Source: an uncultured Actinomycetes bacterium (GTDB lineage: Bacteria > Actinomycetota > Acidimicrobiia > Acidimicrobiales > RAAP-2). Taken from it: DNA of 64,000 nucleotides. The notes under the pieces are model-generated. The model saw only the letters and a program-made list of their open reading frames with translations. It made no database searches and had not been told where the DNA came from. Location: positions 86,237 through 150,236 of the forward strand of contig CAITNF010000013.1 in the NCBI GenBank assembly GCA_903893745.1, given 5' to 3'. Every line of letters starts with the position of its first letter. Positions within the stretch are counted from its first letter, which is position 1. This document shows, one piece after another, positions 8,374 through 15,668 of this stretch. Position numbers and translations under genes: made by a program.

Positions 8374-9617
8374 GAGGCGGCTACGAGCTGTTGAAAACGA
8401 AGGGCGTCTTCGGCCGCGGCGAGCGAAGGCTTAATCGTCGCGCTCACCGTCGAAGTTTCGACCACCGCGTCAAGTGTCTTTAAGCCGTGACCCGAGATGA
8501 TGGCGACTATTGATTTGTTGGGATCAATCGTGCCGCGTTGAATCATTTGACGAAGTGACGCAATTGTGACGCCACCGGCCGTCTCCGCGAAAATTCCCTC
8601 GGTGCGAGCGAGTAGGCCAATGCACTCGAGGATCTCGTCGTCGGGCACCGAGCCACAGTCCCCACCGTTGGCGCGCAGCTCGTCCAGCACGTAGGGGCCA
8701 TCGGCCGGATTTCCAATGGCCAGTGAGCGAGCAATGGTATTGGGGCGCTGGGGTGTCACGACCTCGGCGCCTTCGCTGAACGCCGTCGCGATCGGTGAAC
8801 AGCCCTGCGCCTGAGCGCCAAAGAGCACCGGGGCCACCCCATCGACGAGACCCAACTCGATGAATTCGTGAAAACCCTTCGCAACCTTCGTTAACTGACT
8901 GCCCGACGCCACCGGCACCACCACCTGGTCAGGCGTGCGCCACCCCAACTGTTCGGCAATTTCGAACGCGAGCGTCTTGGAACCTTCGGCGTAGTAAGGA
9001 CGAAGGTTCACGTTGGCAAACGCCCAGTCGGGGTGCTCGGCCACGAGTTCGATACAGAGTCGATTCACGTCGTCGTAGTTACCTTCCACACCCAGCACGG
9101 TGCCACCGAAGATCGCGGTCATGGCAATTTTTGATTTTTCGAGATCGGAAGGAATTATCGTCACACTCGGCCATCCAATGAAGGCGGCGTGTGCGGCGAC
9201 TGAGGTAGCGAGATTGCCCGTCGAGGCACAGGCCGCCGTCGTGAATCCCAACTTTCGCGCACTCGAGAGCGCGACGGAGACCACTCGGTCCTTAAACGAA
9301 CCAGTGGGATTTCGCGTGTCGTCCTTGAGCCAGAGTTCTTTCACACCGAGCACCTCGGCGAGACGGGTGGCGCGACGCAGAGGCGTCCAGCCCGCTCCCA
9401 AATCGACTGGCTCGACGCCCCGATCGGGCAGCAGGGCTCCGTAGCGCCAGATGGATGCTGGTCCGTTGGTGATTGACGCGCGAGTCACCACGCCCTTGGC
9501 GGCTTCGAGGTCGTAGGCGACCTCGAGCGGTCCAAAACAGAACTCACACGAGTACCGGGCCTCCGCCGGGTACGTGGTGCCACACTCTTTGCATCGAAGA
9601 CCGGTTGCGAAACTCAT
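8370..9617 (-). CDS. thrC: Threonine-synthase-family PLP enzyme (threonine synthase or a homocysteine-forming paralogue)
   Basis: The protein has 415 residues. Residues 9-31 form a zinc ribbon of two CxxC pairs (CKEC and CEFC), typical of the longer bacterial and archaeal threonine synthases. The PLP lysine is in NPTGSFKDR, and the phosphate-binding loop is ASTGNLATSVAAH. A regular threonine synthase converts O-phosphohomoserine to threonine. Two features are odd for that role: the gene sits behind a SAM-I-clan riboswitch, and it overlaps a sulfur-carrier gene with a Gly-Gly end. An enzyme using the thiocarboxylate to make homocysteine from an activated homoserine would fit both. hom and thrB are not adjacent. 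The family assignment is certain; the reaction is not. Confidence 0.88.
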   Translation of the reverse strand: MSFATGLRCKECGTTYPAEARYSCEFCFGPLEVAYDLEAAKGVVTRASITNGPASIWRYGALLPDRGVEPVDLGAGWTPLRRATRLAEVLGVKELWLKDDTRNPTGSFKDRVVSVALSSARKLGFTTAACASTGNLATSVAAHAAFIGWPSVTIIPSDLEKSKIAMTAIFGGTVLGVEGNYDDVNRLCIELVAEHPDWAFANVNLRPYYAEGSKTLAFEIAEQLGWRTPDQVVVPVASGSQLTKVAKGFHEFIELGLVDGVAPVLFGAQAQGCSPIATAFSEGAEVVTPQRPNTIARSLAIGNPADGPYVLDELRANGGDCGSVPDDEILECIGLLARTEGIFAETAGGVTIASLRQMIQRGTIDPNKSIVAIISGHGLKTLDAVVETSTVSATIKPSLAAAEDALRFQQLVAAS

Positions 9618-9627
9618 AACTCCCTTT

Positions 9628-9725
9628 TCATCGTTCGGGCTTTGGCACCTGGTGTGGGGGAACGTCCCGGTTCCACACTGGTTGTCGCGACTTCAGCGGG
9701 CCCGTCCCTCAGTCGCTCTTGATGA
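9628..9725 (-). promoter_or_regulatory. SAM-I-clan (S-box type) riboswitch
   Basis: The minus strand reads TCATCAAGAGCGACTGAGGG, ACGGGCCC, TGAAGTCGCGACAACC, a GTGTGGAAC/GTTCC.CCACAC hairpin, AGGTGCCAAAGCCCG, and GATGA. This matches the SAM-I core (P1, AAGAG, GAGGGA, GGCCC, CAACC, AGGTGCYAA). P1 is TCATC/GATGA and P2 is CGACT/AGTCG. The P4 hairpin of classic SAM-I seems to be missing. GCCCG can pair with the CGGGC of the P2 loop as a pseudoknot, so it may belong to the SAM-I/IV variants. The 3' strand of P1 abuts the Shine-Dalgarno AAAGGGAG, suggesting control of translation start. Confidence 0.9.
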
Positions 9726-9732
9726 CCCTCTA

Positions 9733-9761
9733 AGTCTGGCGGCTCACGGCGCCCGTGTCAA
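9733..9761 (-). promoter_or_regulatory. Promoter of the riboswitch-thrC-moaD transcript
   Basis: A perfect -35 TTGACA (9756-9761) is followed after 17 bases by CAGACT, a weak -10. The expected transcription start falls just before the riboswitch P1 helix, which fits. Confidence 0.55.
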
Positions 9762-9797
9762 GTGCGGGGGTCGGGCGGTCGGCTCTAACCTTTGCTC

Positions 9798-10571
9798 ATG
9801 CACAACGAGGACGTCCCTTGGACGCTGGATCGCGAGTTATTCGAACCCGATCAAATCGTGAGCCAGAAGGCCGGCGAAACCGTTGCGGTCATCATCCCGG
9901 CGAAAAACGAGGCCGCCACCATTGGCACCGTCCTCGACGCCGTGTCCCAAAATGGCTCACTCGTTGATGAACTAGTTGTGATCAACGATCACTCCAACGA
10001 TGACACCGCCACCATTGCCCAGCACCATGGTGCGGCCGTGGTGACCCTGGAGGGCCCCAGTGGAAAAGGCGAGGCCATGCGCGCCGGACTCGCCGCGACC
10101 ACGAGCACGTGCGTCGTCTTTTTGGACGCTGACGTGCTCAACACCACCGCCGACTTCGTCTCACGCCTCGTCCAGCCGCTCTTTGTACGCCCCGAAATTC
10201 AACTCGTGAAAGCCTTTTACGAACGTCCGCTTCACAACATGCCCACTGGGGGTGGACGAGTGAACGAACTGAGCGCCCGTCCAATTCTCTCGTTACTTTT
10301 CCCCGGCCTGGGTGAGATTCGTCAACCCTTGGCTGGTGAAACGGCCGGGCGTCGACGCGCCTTTGACGCGATCACGCTGGAGGCGGCCTACGGCGTCGAG
10401 ATCGCGTTACTCATCGACATCGCTCGAGAGTTCGGAGTGCGTAGCTTGGCTCAGGTTGATCTCGGTATTCGTCGTCACCGAAATCGACCAATCGAAGAGC
10501 TACGTCCAATGGCAGTTGACGTCTTGCACGCGGCACTCTCGCGCTACGGTATCGAGCTACCGCCTCAGTGA
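9798..10571 (+). CDS. gpgS: Glucosyl-3-phosphoglycerate synthase
   Basis: The protein has 257 residues from the ATG at 9798; the TTG six bases earlier is less likely. It is a GT-A glycosyltransferase: VAVIIPAKNEAATIGTVL, GPSGKGEAMRAGL, the metal site FLDADV, and the family signature FYERPLHNMPTGGGRVNELS. RQPLAGETAGRR follows. GpgS transfers glucose from an NDP-glucose to 3-phosphoglycerate, the first step toward glucosylglycerate and, in mycobacteria, methylglucose lipopolysaccharide. The partner phosphatase GpgP is not in the window. There is no Shine-Dalgarno and a TAACCT lies just upstream, so the transcript may be leaderless. Confidence 0.95.
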   Translation: MHNEDVPWTLDRELFEPDQIVSQKAGETVAVIIPAKNEAATIGTVLDAVSQNGSLVDELVVINDHSNDDTATIAQHHGAAVVTLEGPSGKGEAMRAGLAATTSTCVVFLDADVLNTTADFVSRLVQPLFVRPEIQLVKAFYERPLHNMPTGGGRVNELSARPILSLLFPGLGEIRQPLAGETAGRRRAFDAITLEAAYGVEIALLIDIAREFGVRSLAQVDLGIRRHRNRPIEELRPMAVDVLHAALSRYGIELPPQ

Positions 10572-10572
10572 G

Positions 10573-11172
10573 TTAGCCCTTGATGGCAATATCGGGGCCG
10601 AGCACAACTACCACGTCGTCGCTCTGTGCTCCTAGGGCTGGTACCTGACTGCCAAGTGGGGTTAACGACTTTTGGCTTAAACCCAACGCGGTGGCAATCT
10701 GTGACGCGGCCCATTGGTAACCCGCTTTGAAGTAGACGACACTCGCCGGAGCCTTCGCTGACGCGTTGATGGCCGGTAGCGCGTCCCAGTTCGCGGTGGT
10801 CAGTCGCGAAGTCAGCGTATGGGCAATTCCCGCAATTGACGTACCGTTCGCAATCTGCACGCGGACCTTGGACTTCACGTGTACTGGTGCGGGGCTCGTG
10901 GTGGTGGTCGTGTGCGACTTCTTCGAAGTCGTGGTGGTGGTGTGCTTCTTCGTAGTCGTCGTAGTGGTGTGAGACTTCTTCGTCGTAGTCGTGGTTGCGG
11001 GTATTGACGTGGAAGTACTCGTCGGCGATGGCGCCGACGAGTTATTGGAGCGCAGGATTAAGAATGTTGAGGTCACGAATAACAACAGAATTACCGCGAC
11101 AATGCCCATAGCGGGCTGGTAGTGCGACCCCGAGTTCGAGGGCTCCGTGGGTGGGGTAGACGACTCACTCAT
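10573..11172 (-). CDS. Membrane-anchored LytR C-terminal-domain (LytR_C) protein
   Basis: The start is placed at ATG 11172 (MSESSTPP); the longer frame to 11229 adds a poorly coding segment. The protein has 199 residues: a short cytosolic part, one membrane segment (MGIVAVILLLFVTSTFLIL), a Thr-rich linker of alternating TTTTT and KKSH units, and a LytR_C domain (VRVQIANGTSIAGIAHTLTSRL...VVVVLGPDI). LytR_C domains occur with LCP cell-wall ligases and as separate exported proteins. The Thr linker is a likely spacer or glycosylation region across the wall. It converges on gpgS with one base between stops. Confidence 0.75.
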   Translation of the reverse strand: MSESSTPPTEPSNSGSHYQPAMGIVAVILLLFVTSTFLILRSNNSSAPSPTSTSTSIPATTTTTKKSHTTTTTTKKHTTTTTSKKSHTTTTTSPAPVHVKSKVRVQIANGTSIAGIAHTLTSRLTTANWDALPAINASAKAPASVVYFKAGYQWAASQIATALGLSQKSLTPLGSQVPALGAQSDDVVVVLGPDIAIKG

Positions 11173-11334
11173 CGCGACCAGCCTAGACAGAATGGCCAGC
11201 ACGAGTGTTGAGCCGGGTTTATTCACCATCCTCCAGCAAATACCGCGCCGGAACGCTCGGATTGCTTCGAGGGTGTGATCGAGTGGTCACTACGAGCCTG
11301 CACCACGTCTCGTTCACTAACCTTGGGGTTTCCA

Positions 11335-11408
11335 GCCGGTGTGGCGCAGTCTGGCAGCGCAGGCGATTTGTAATCGTCAGGTCGTGGGTTCGAATCCCTC
11401 CACCGGCT
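11335..11408 (+). tRNA. tRNA-Thr (anticodon TGT)
   Basis: The acceptor stem is GCCGGTG/CACCGGC. The D arm is GCGC/GCGC. The anticodon stem GGCGA/TCGTC holds loop TTTGTAA with anticodon TGT. The T loop is TTCGAAT. CCA is encoded at 11409-11411. One T-T mismatch is visible in the T stem. Confidence 0.95.
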
Positions 11409-11422
11409 CCAAGGAGGATCAG

Positions 11423-11875
11423 ATGAAGCCCATGAAACGATTTGCCTCCGCCTGGAAGGAGTTCCGGGACTTCGCGCTGCGCGCCAACGCCGTCGACCTC
11501 GCTATTGGTGTTGCCCTCGGCTCAGCCTTTACGGCGGTGGTGCAGTCGATCGTGCAGGGACTCTTCACACCCATCATCGGTGCCGTATTTCAAAAATCTA
11601 ACTTTGCCGGGCTCTACTTCACCGTGCACGGCAGCCAATTTCGCTACGGCCTCGTGGTCAACGCCGTCGTTACCTTCACCATTGTTGCGGTCATGCTCTT
11701 CTTCGCAGTCGTCAAACCACTGAACAGTCTGCGGCGCCGTCTCGGTCACGATCTGCCGACTGCGCAACCAACCGCGCCCTGCCCCGCCTGTCGAACCGCA
11801 ATCGACCAATCGGCTCGTCGCTGTCCCGCGTGTACCGAAGTGCTTAGTGACGACTGGTCACGCGACGCTCACTGA
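11423..11875 (+). CDS. mscL: Large-conductance mechanosensitive channel with C-terminal zinc ribbon
   Basis: The start is ATG 11423, eleven bases after the tRNA-Thr CCA. The Shine-Dalgarno AAGGAGG shares its first base with the CCA end. The protein has 150 residues. WKEFRDFALRANAVDLAIGVALGSAFTAVVQSIV is the conserved MscL N-terminus and first pore helix, and FRYGLVVNAVVTFTIVAVMLFFAVV is the second helix. A soluble tail holds two CPAC pairs (CPACRTAIDQSARRCPAC), a predicted zinc ribbon absent from E. coli MscL. The channel releases solutes under osmotic downshock. The gene lies so close to the tRNA that they are probably co-transcribed and separated by tRNA 3' processing. Confidence 0.93.
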   Translation: MKPMKRFASAWKEFRDFALRANAVDLAIGVALGSAFTAVVQSIVQGLFTPIIGAVFQKSNFAGLYFTVHGSQFRYGLVVNAVVTFTIVAVMLFFAVVKPLNSLRRRLGHDLPTAQPTAPCPACRTAIDQSARRCPACTEVLSDDWSRDAH

Positions 11876-14124
11876 GCGAAGACTTCTACTCGCGTATACG
11901 TAATCCCGGCCACACCCTTGGGGCCGCCCTGTCCGACACTCTTCACTGCCACATTTTTCACTTTGAGGGCTGCGAGCCGCCCGCGTAAGTACGACGCGAC
12001 CGCATTCGCTCGTTGCAGACTCACCAAGTGATTGCGCGCAGCGGTACCGTTGCCCGTGGCGTAGCCGTAGAGGGTTACCTTCGTGTAGTGCTTCGTGCGA
12101 ATTACTTTGGCGAAGTTCAAAATCTGGGTCTTGAGCCGATTGGTTAACGTCGCGTGCTTCGCGGCGAAGGGACCCACCGCTCCGACCACTCGAGCCACGG
12201 GGTTTGCCGTCCACTGGGCGTAGAGCGTCTGCGTGGTCGTCAAGGTGAGTTGGCCATTCAGCGCGAACGTGGTGCCAATCCCCCCAGAGACGGTGTTCCA
12301 ATGACTGAGTTGATTACCCGGGTTAGCCAGACCACTCGATCCGGGCAAGGTGATAGAGGTGCCCTGGGGACCACTGATGGCGGGCACGGCCCCCGTACCC
12401 CCATTCGGGTCAAAACGAATAGTGATTGTGGGTGCGGCGACCCACTGGGCGTAGAGGGTGCTCGCCGCGAGCAATAGGTAGGGAGTATTCGCGCTAAAGG
12501 GCGTGCCCGAACCATCGGCCGCAGAGTTCCAATTGGTAAATAAAAACCCGATGTTCGTGTACTGGTCACCACCGGGCAACGTCACCGATGATCCGTCCAG
12601 ACCACTCAGTTCAGATTGCGTGCCACTGGCCCCATTGGCGACAAACGTCACGCTGTAGTGCGCAATGACGTGCCAATGGGCGTAGAGGGTAAGCGTCGCC
12701 GCGGGCGAGTAGCTCGCACCGGCGAGTCCGGCCAGAGTTCCACCCGTCACGAGAGAAAACCAGCCGTCGAACACTGATCCCGTCAATGTTGGAGTGGGTA
12801 AAACGAGAGCGCTGGTGGCGTAGGTGAAGTTGGCTGACGTCGGGCTCACGGTACCTGCGCCCGCGTTGTACGTGACGGTGTAGACGGCCGGGGACCACTG
12901 TGCGAAGAGGGTCAGCGAGTTTGAAGGTGTGTAACTCACCCCACCGAGCCCAATGAGACCACCACCCGAAGCCGCGCTATACCAACCGCTAAAGAGATAG
13001 TTCGTGAGCGTGGGCGTGGCCAGGGTCAGCGAACCAGTCCCGTAGGTGTACGCCACCGACGCAGGACTTACCGCGCCACCTTCGGCGTTGTAGGTCAACG
13101 TGAAGACCACTGGTGTCCACTGGGCATAGAGACTGAGCGACACCACGGGCGTAAAAGTTCCTCCACCCAGCGCCACCAACGTGCCACCCGAAGCGGAGCT
13201 AAACCAACCATCAAAGTTGTAGTTCGCCAGTACTGCGGTGGGCAGAGCGAGCGCGCCCGTTCCTACGGTGTAGTTGAACAACGCCGGTGACACCGATCCG
13301 CCTCCGGGCACCAACGTCAACACGTAGACGTCAGGAATCCACTGGGCGTACAGGGTCAAACTCACCGTCAACACGTACGACGATCCACCGGTGTACGACG
13401 TACCAAGGCCGTCAGCCTGCGTGTTCCAATCGTTGAACGAGTAACCCGCGTACGTCATCCCAGTTAGTCCGGGCAAGGTGATGATGGAACCACGCGGTCC
13501 ACTTAACAAGGTTGTCGAAGTGCTCCCGCCGTTACCGGAGAAAATTGCAGTATCAATCGGGATTAACTCCCACTGGGCGTAAAGAGTGATACTCCCGATT
13601 GCAAAATTGAAACTAGCTCCATTAGACAAGGCCGTTCCGGTTCCGTTGGCGCTGGTGTTCCACCCCGTGAACTGGTAGTTCGCTTTAACAAAAGCTGGAC
13701 TGAGATTTGCGAACTGCGTTAACGCCGTTGACGTAGTAGCCATCTGAACCTGATTCACCGTGTCCGAACTACTTGCATTTTCATTGAACGTCGCAGAATT
13801 CTCAGTCCACTGTGCGTATAGAACCATTTCCCCTAGTGCAAAGTTGTAAGTCTGTCCATCCGTATAGGCCTGACCAATGCCTGCCGGATCAGTATTCCAA
13901 TTGACATAGTGAAATCCTGAATTCAAAAACCCCATGGTGGAGAAAAGACTCAGCGGAGTCACCGTATTCGCCGTTTGAGCGGTCGCTACTTGATCATTGG
14001 CATCAATATTTTGCGCAAAAGTGACTGACGCAAACGGTGTTGCTGATGCGAGTACTGGTACCGCCAAAAATATGAGCGAACTTACCAGTGAGACCCCAAT
14101 AAAACGAACAAAAACACGATTCAT
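11869..14124 (-). CDS. Secreted InlB-type repeat protein with C-terminal OmpA-like domain
   Basis: The protein has 751 residues. Residues 1-29 are a signal peptide ending near VLASATP. Eight Listeria-Bacteroides (InlB B-type) repeats follow, each with a GW/NW...GT.Y core and closing LYAQW or a close variant (LFAQW, LYAHW). From about residue 640 a domain reads TKVTLYGYATGNGTAARNHLVSL with QRANAVASYLRGRL, an OmpA-like peptidoglycan-binding pattern. The protein is probably exported and non-covalently held on the wall by its C-terminus, displaying the repeats. The last codons overlap the end of convergent mscL. A related OmpA-like segment occurs in the 36335-40924 protein. No catalytic motif is seen. 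Confidence 0.85.
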   Translation of the reverse strand: MNRVFVRFIGVSLVSSLIFLAVPVLASATPFASVTFAQNIDANDQVATAQTANTVTPLSLFSTMGFLNSGFHYVNWNTDPAGIGQAYTDGQTYNFALGEMVLYAQWTENSATFNENASSSDTVNQVQMATTSTALTQFANLSPAFVKANYQFTGWNTSANGTGTALSNGASFNFAIGSITLYAQWELIPIDTAIFSGNGGSTSTTLLSGPRGSIITLPGLTGMTYAGYSFNDWNTQADGLGTSYTGGSSYVLTVSLTLYAQWIPDVYVLTLVPGGGSVSPALFNYTVGTGALALPTAVLANYNFDGWFSSASGGTLVALGGGTFTPVVSLSLYAQWTPVVFTLTYNAEGGAVSPASVAYTYGTGSLTLATPTLTNYLFSGWYSAASGGGLIGLGGVSYTPSNSLTLFAQWSPAVYTVTYNAGAGTVSPTSANFTYATSALVLPTPTLTGSVFDGWFSLVTGGTLAGLAGASYSPAATLTLYAHWHVIAHYSVTFVANGASGTQSELSGLDGSSVTLPGGDQYTNIGFLFTNWNSAADGSGTPFSANTPYLLLAASTLYAQWVAAPTITIRFDPNGGTGAVPAISGPQGTSITLPGSSGLANPGNQLSHWNTVSGGIGTTFALNGQLTLTTTQTLYAQWTANPVARVVGAVGPFAAKHATLTNRLKTQILNFAKVIRTKHYTKVTLYGYATGNGTAARNHLVSLQRANAVASYLRGRLAALKVKNVAVKSVGQGGPKGVAGITYTRVEVFAQ

Positions 14125-14148
14125 GACTTACCCTTTCCTCGATGGAAT

Positions 14149-14207
14149 GGTGCGTCTGGCATCCGGCGTACGCCTAAAAACTTTGCGAAGGCTGAGTAAT
14201 CGTGCCA
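14149..14207 (-). other. Structured leader of the InlB-repeat gene (nested inverted repeats)
   Basis: On the minus strand a TGGCA...TGCCA pair encloses AGCCT...AGGC, followed by the perfect palindrome GGCGTACGCC (14165-14174). It lies in the 234-base leader, which otherwise shows no gene. I could not match it to a known riboswitch; it lacks the c-di-GMP-I core. Treat as a candidate RNA element only. Confidence 0.3.
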
Positions 14208-14332
14208 CCCGAACAAAGCCACGTTCGTGATCTAAAAAAGTATCAAATCACCAACAACATGTTTCGTAACTCACTACCTCTACAGGACTACTACCGATAG
14301 AGAGTGATTACCAATCGAGGGAAGTACACATT

Positions 14333-14355
14333 ACGAACGCAAAAATTTGCGTCGT
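14333..14355 (-). terminator. Hairpin terminator after rlmB
   Basis: ACGACGCAAA / TTTGCGTTCGT forms a stem with one bulge and a short loop three bases after the rlmB stop. It is AT-rich, without a clear U tract. Confidence 0.5.
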
Positions 14356-14358
14356 TAC

Positions 14359-15198
14359 TTAATGCGTGTGACGTTGACGAGCGACTTCGAACGCGGCGAC
14401 TGACACGGCGACACCCGCATTGAGCGAACTAATTTTTCCTAATTGCGGAATCGAGACCACACCCGCACAACGCTTGCGCGTCAGTGGGGCCAGCCCCTTC
14501 TCCTCACCGCCCACAATCAGCGCTACTGGTCCAGTTCCTAGATCGAGGTCGTAGAGCGAGTCCTTTGATTCGCCGGCCAGTCCCACGGTCAAGACACCGG
14601 CCTTATTCAGTTGGTCAATGGCGGCGGGAATTCCGCCCACGTCACAAAAAGTCAGGTACTCAATTGCCCCGGCCGCAGTTTTGGTGACCGTTGGTGAAAT
14701 CCGCGCCGTACGGTGCCGAGGCAGGATGACCCCAGTCACCCCGGCACCATCGGCACTGCGCAGCATCGCCCCAAGGTTTCGTGGATCAGTGACGCCATCA
14801 CAGACGAGCAGGAAGGGACGAGGGTGCTGGAGCAGTTGCTCAATACCGACGGTCGCGAGACGTCCGGCGAAGGCGAGGACTCCTTGGTGACCTTCGGTGC
14901 GCGCTTCGCGGTCGAGACGCGCCATGGAAATCAATTGAATCGGCACCCGTTGACGCTGCGCCTCGAGTTCAATCGCGTCAAGAATGTCCGACGGATCTTG
15001 AGCGTCGGCCACGTAGATTTTCTGCACGGTGCGACGGCGCGCCTTTAGTAGTTCTAAGACGGCGTGGCGGCCTTCTACCTGCTCACCGCCGAGACCCTCC
15101 TTGTCGCGCGCTGGGGCGCGTCGTGGCGCTCCCGTCGCTCCGGGACGAGTGGGGCGGCCCTGGGGTCCACTACGGCGCGCGGGCGGACGCGGGCTCAC
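14359..15198 (-). CDS. rlmB: 23S rRNA 2'-O-methyltransferase RlmB (TrmH/SpoU family)
   Basis: The protein has 279 residues. About 37 Arg/Pro-rich residues precede the substrate-binding domain (EQVEGRHAVLELLKARRR...). The SPOUT methylase domain contains VCDGVTDPRNLGAMLRSADGAG, GLAGESKDSLYDLDL and VGGEEKGLAPLTRKRC, ending with ISSLNAGVAVSVAAFEVAR, the trefoil-knot SAM site. RlmB methylates G2251 (E. coli numbering) of 23S rRNA. GTGA overlaps the ispF stop. The cysS gene often found between ispF and rlmB in actinobacteria is absent here. Confidence 0.93.
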   Translation of the reverse strand: MSPRPPARRSGPQGRPTRPGATGAPRRAPARDKEGLGGEQVEGRHAVLELLKARRRTVQKIYVADAQDPSDILDAIELEAQRQRVPIQLISMARLDREARTEGHQGVLAFAGRLATVGIEQLLQHPRPFLLVCDGVTDPRNLGAMLRSADGAGVTGVILPRHRTARISPTVTKTAAGAIEYLTFCDVGGIPAAIDQLNKAGVLTVGLAGESKDSLYDLDLGTGPVALIVGGEEKGLAPLTRKRCAGVVSIPQLGKISSLNAGVAVSVAAFEVARQRHTH

Positions 15199-15668
15199 GA
15201 ACGCCCCTCGAGCAAGGCGACCGCCGTGGCGCTCACTCCCTCGCCTCGACCAAGCGCACCCATTCCTTCAGCGGTGGTCGCCTTGACGCTCACGTGCGTG
15301 CCGACCACGGCGCTGAGTTCAGTACTCATGGCATCCATGAAGGGAGCCAGTTTGGGTTGTTCAGCCACAATCGTGAGGTCGGCCGAAGCGACCCGGTAGC
15401 CAGCGTCGTGGACGAGAGTGATAGTTGCTTCGAGTAGACGACGCGACGCGACGCCCGCAGTCGCGGGGTCTTGATCAGAGAAGTGCCGTCCGAGGTCTCC
15501 TAAGTTCGCCGCGCCGAGTAGCGCATCACACAGCGCGTGCGTAGCTACGTCGGCATCAGAGTGACCATCGAGACCGACTGCGCCAGGAATCAACACCAGG
15601 CCGAGCCATAGTTGGCGCGACGAGTCGTTACTCACCCGATGCGAATCGTAACCGTGGCCAATTCTCAC
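15195..15668 (-). CDS. ispF: 2-C-methyl-D-erythritol 2,4-cyclodiphosphate synthase
   Basis: The protein has 157 residues. RIGHGYDSHRV and GHSDADVATHALCDALLGAANLGD carry the zinc ligands (Asp, His, His), and FSDQDP follows. IspF cyclises CDP-methylerythritol 2-phosphate in the MEP isoprenoid pathway. It is coupled by GTGA overlaps to ispD upstream and rlmB downstream. The polyprenyl synthase at 20850 uses products of this pathway. Confidence 0.96.
   Translation of the reverse strand: MRIGHGYDSHRVSNDSSRQLWLGLVLIPGAVGLDGHSDADVATHALCDALLGAANLGDLGRHFSDQDPATAGVASRRLLEATITLVHDAGYRVASADLTIVAEQPKLAPFMDAMSTELSAVVGTHVSVKATTAEGMGALGRGEGVSATAVALLEGRS

Noticed and set aside
11205-11426. 73-residue plus-strand ORF over the tRNA-Thr
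   Set aside because: It spans the tRNA gene and has no recognisable protein features.
14125-14358. c-di-GMP-I riboswitch in the leader of the InlB-repeat gene
   Set aside because: The conserved GCAAACC and GACGCAAAGCC elements are absent.
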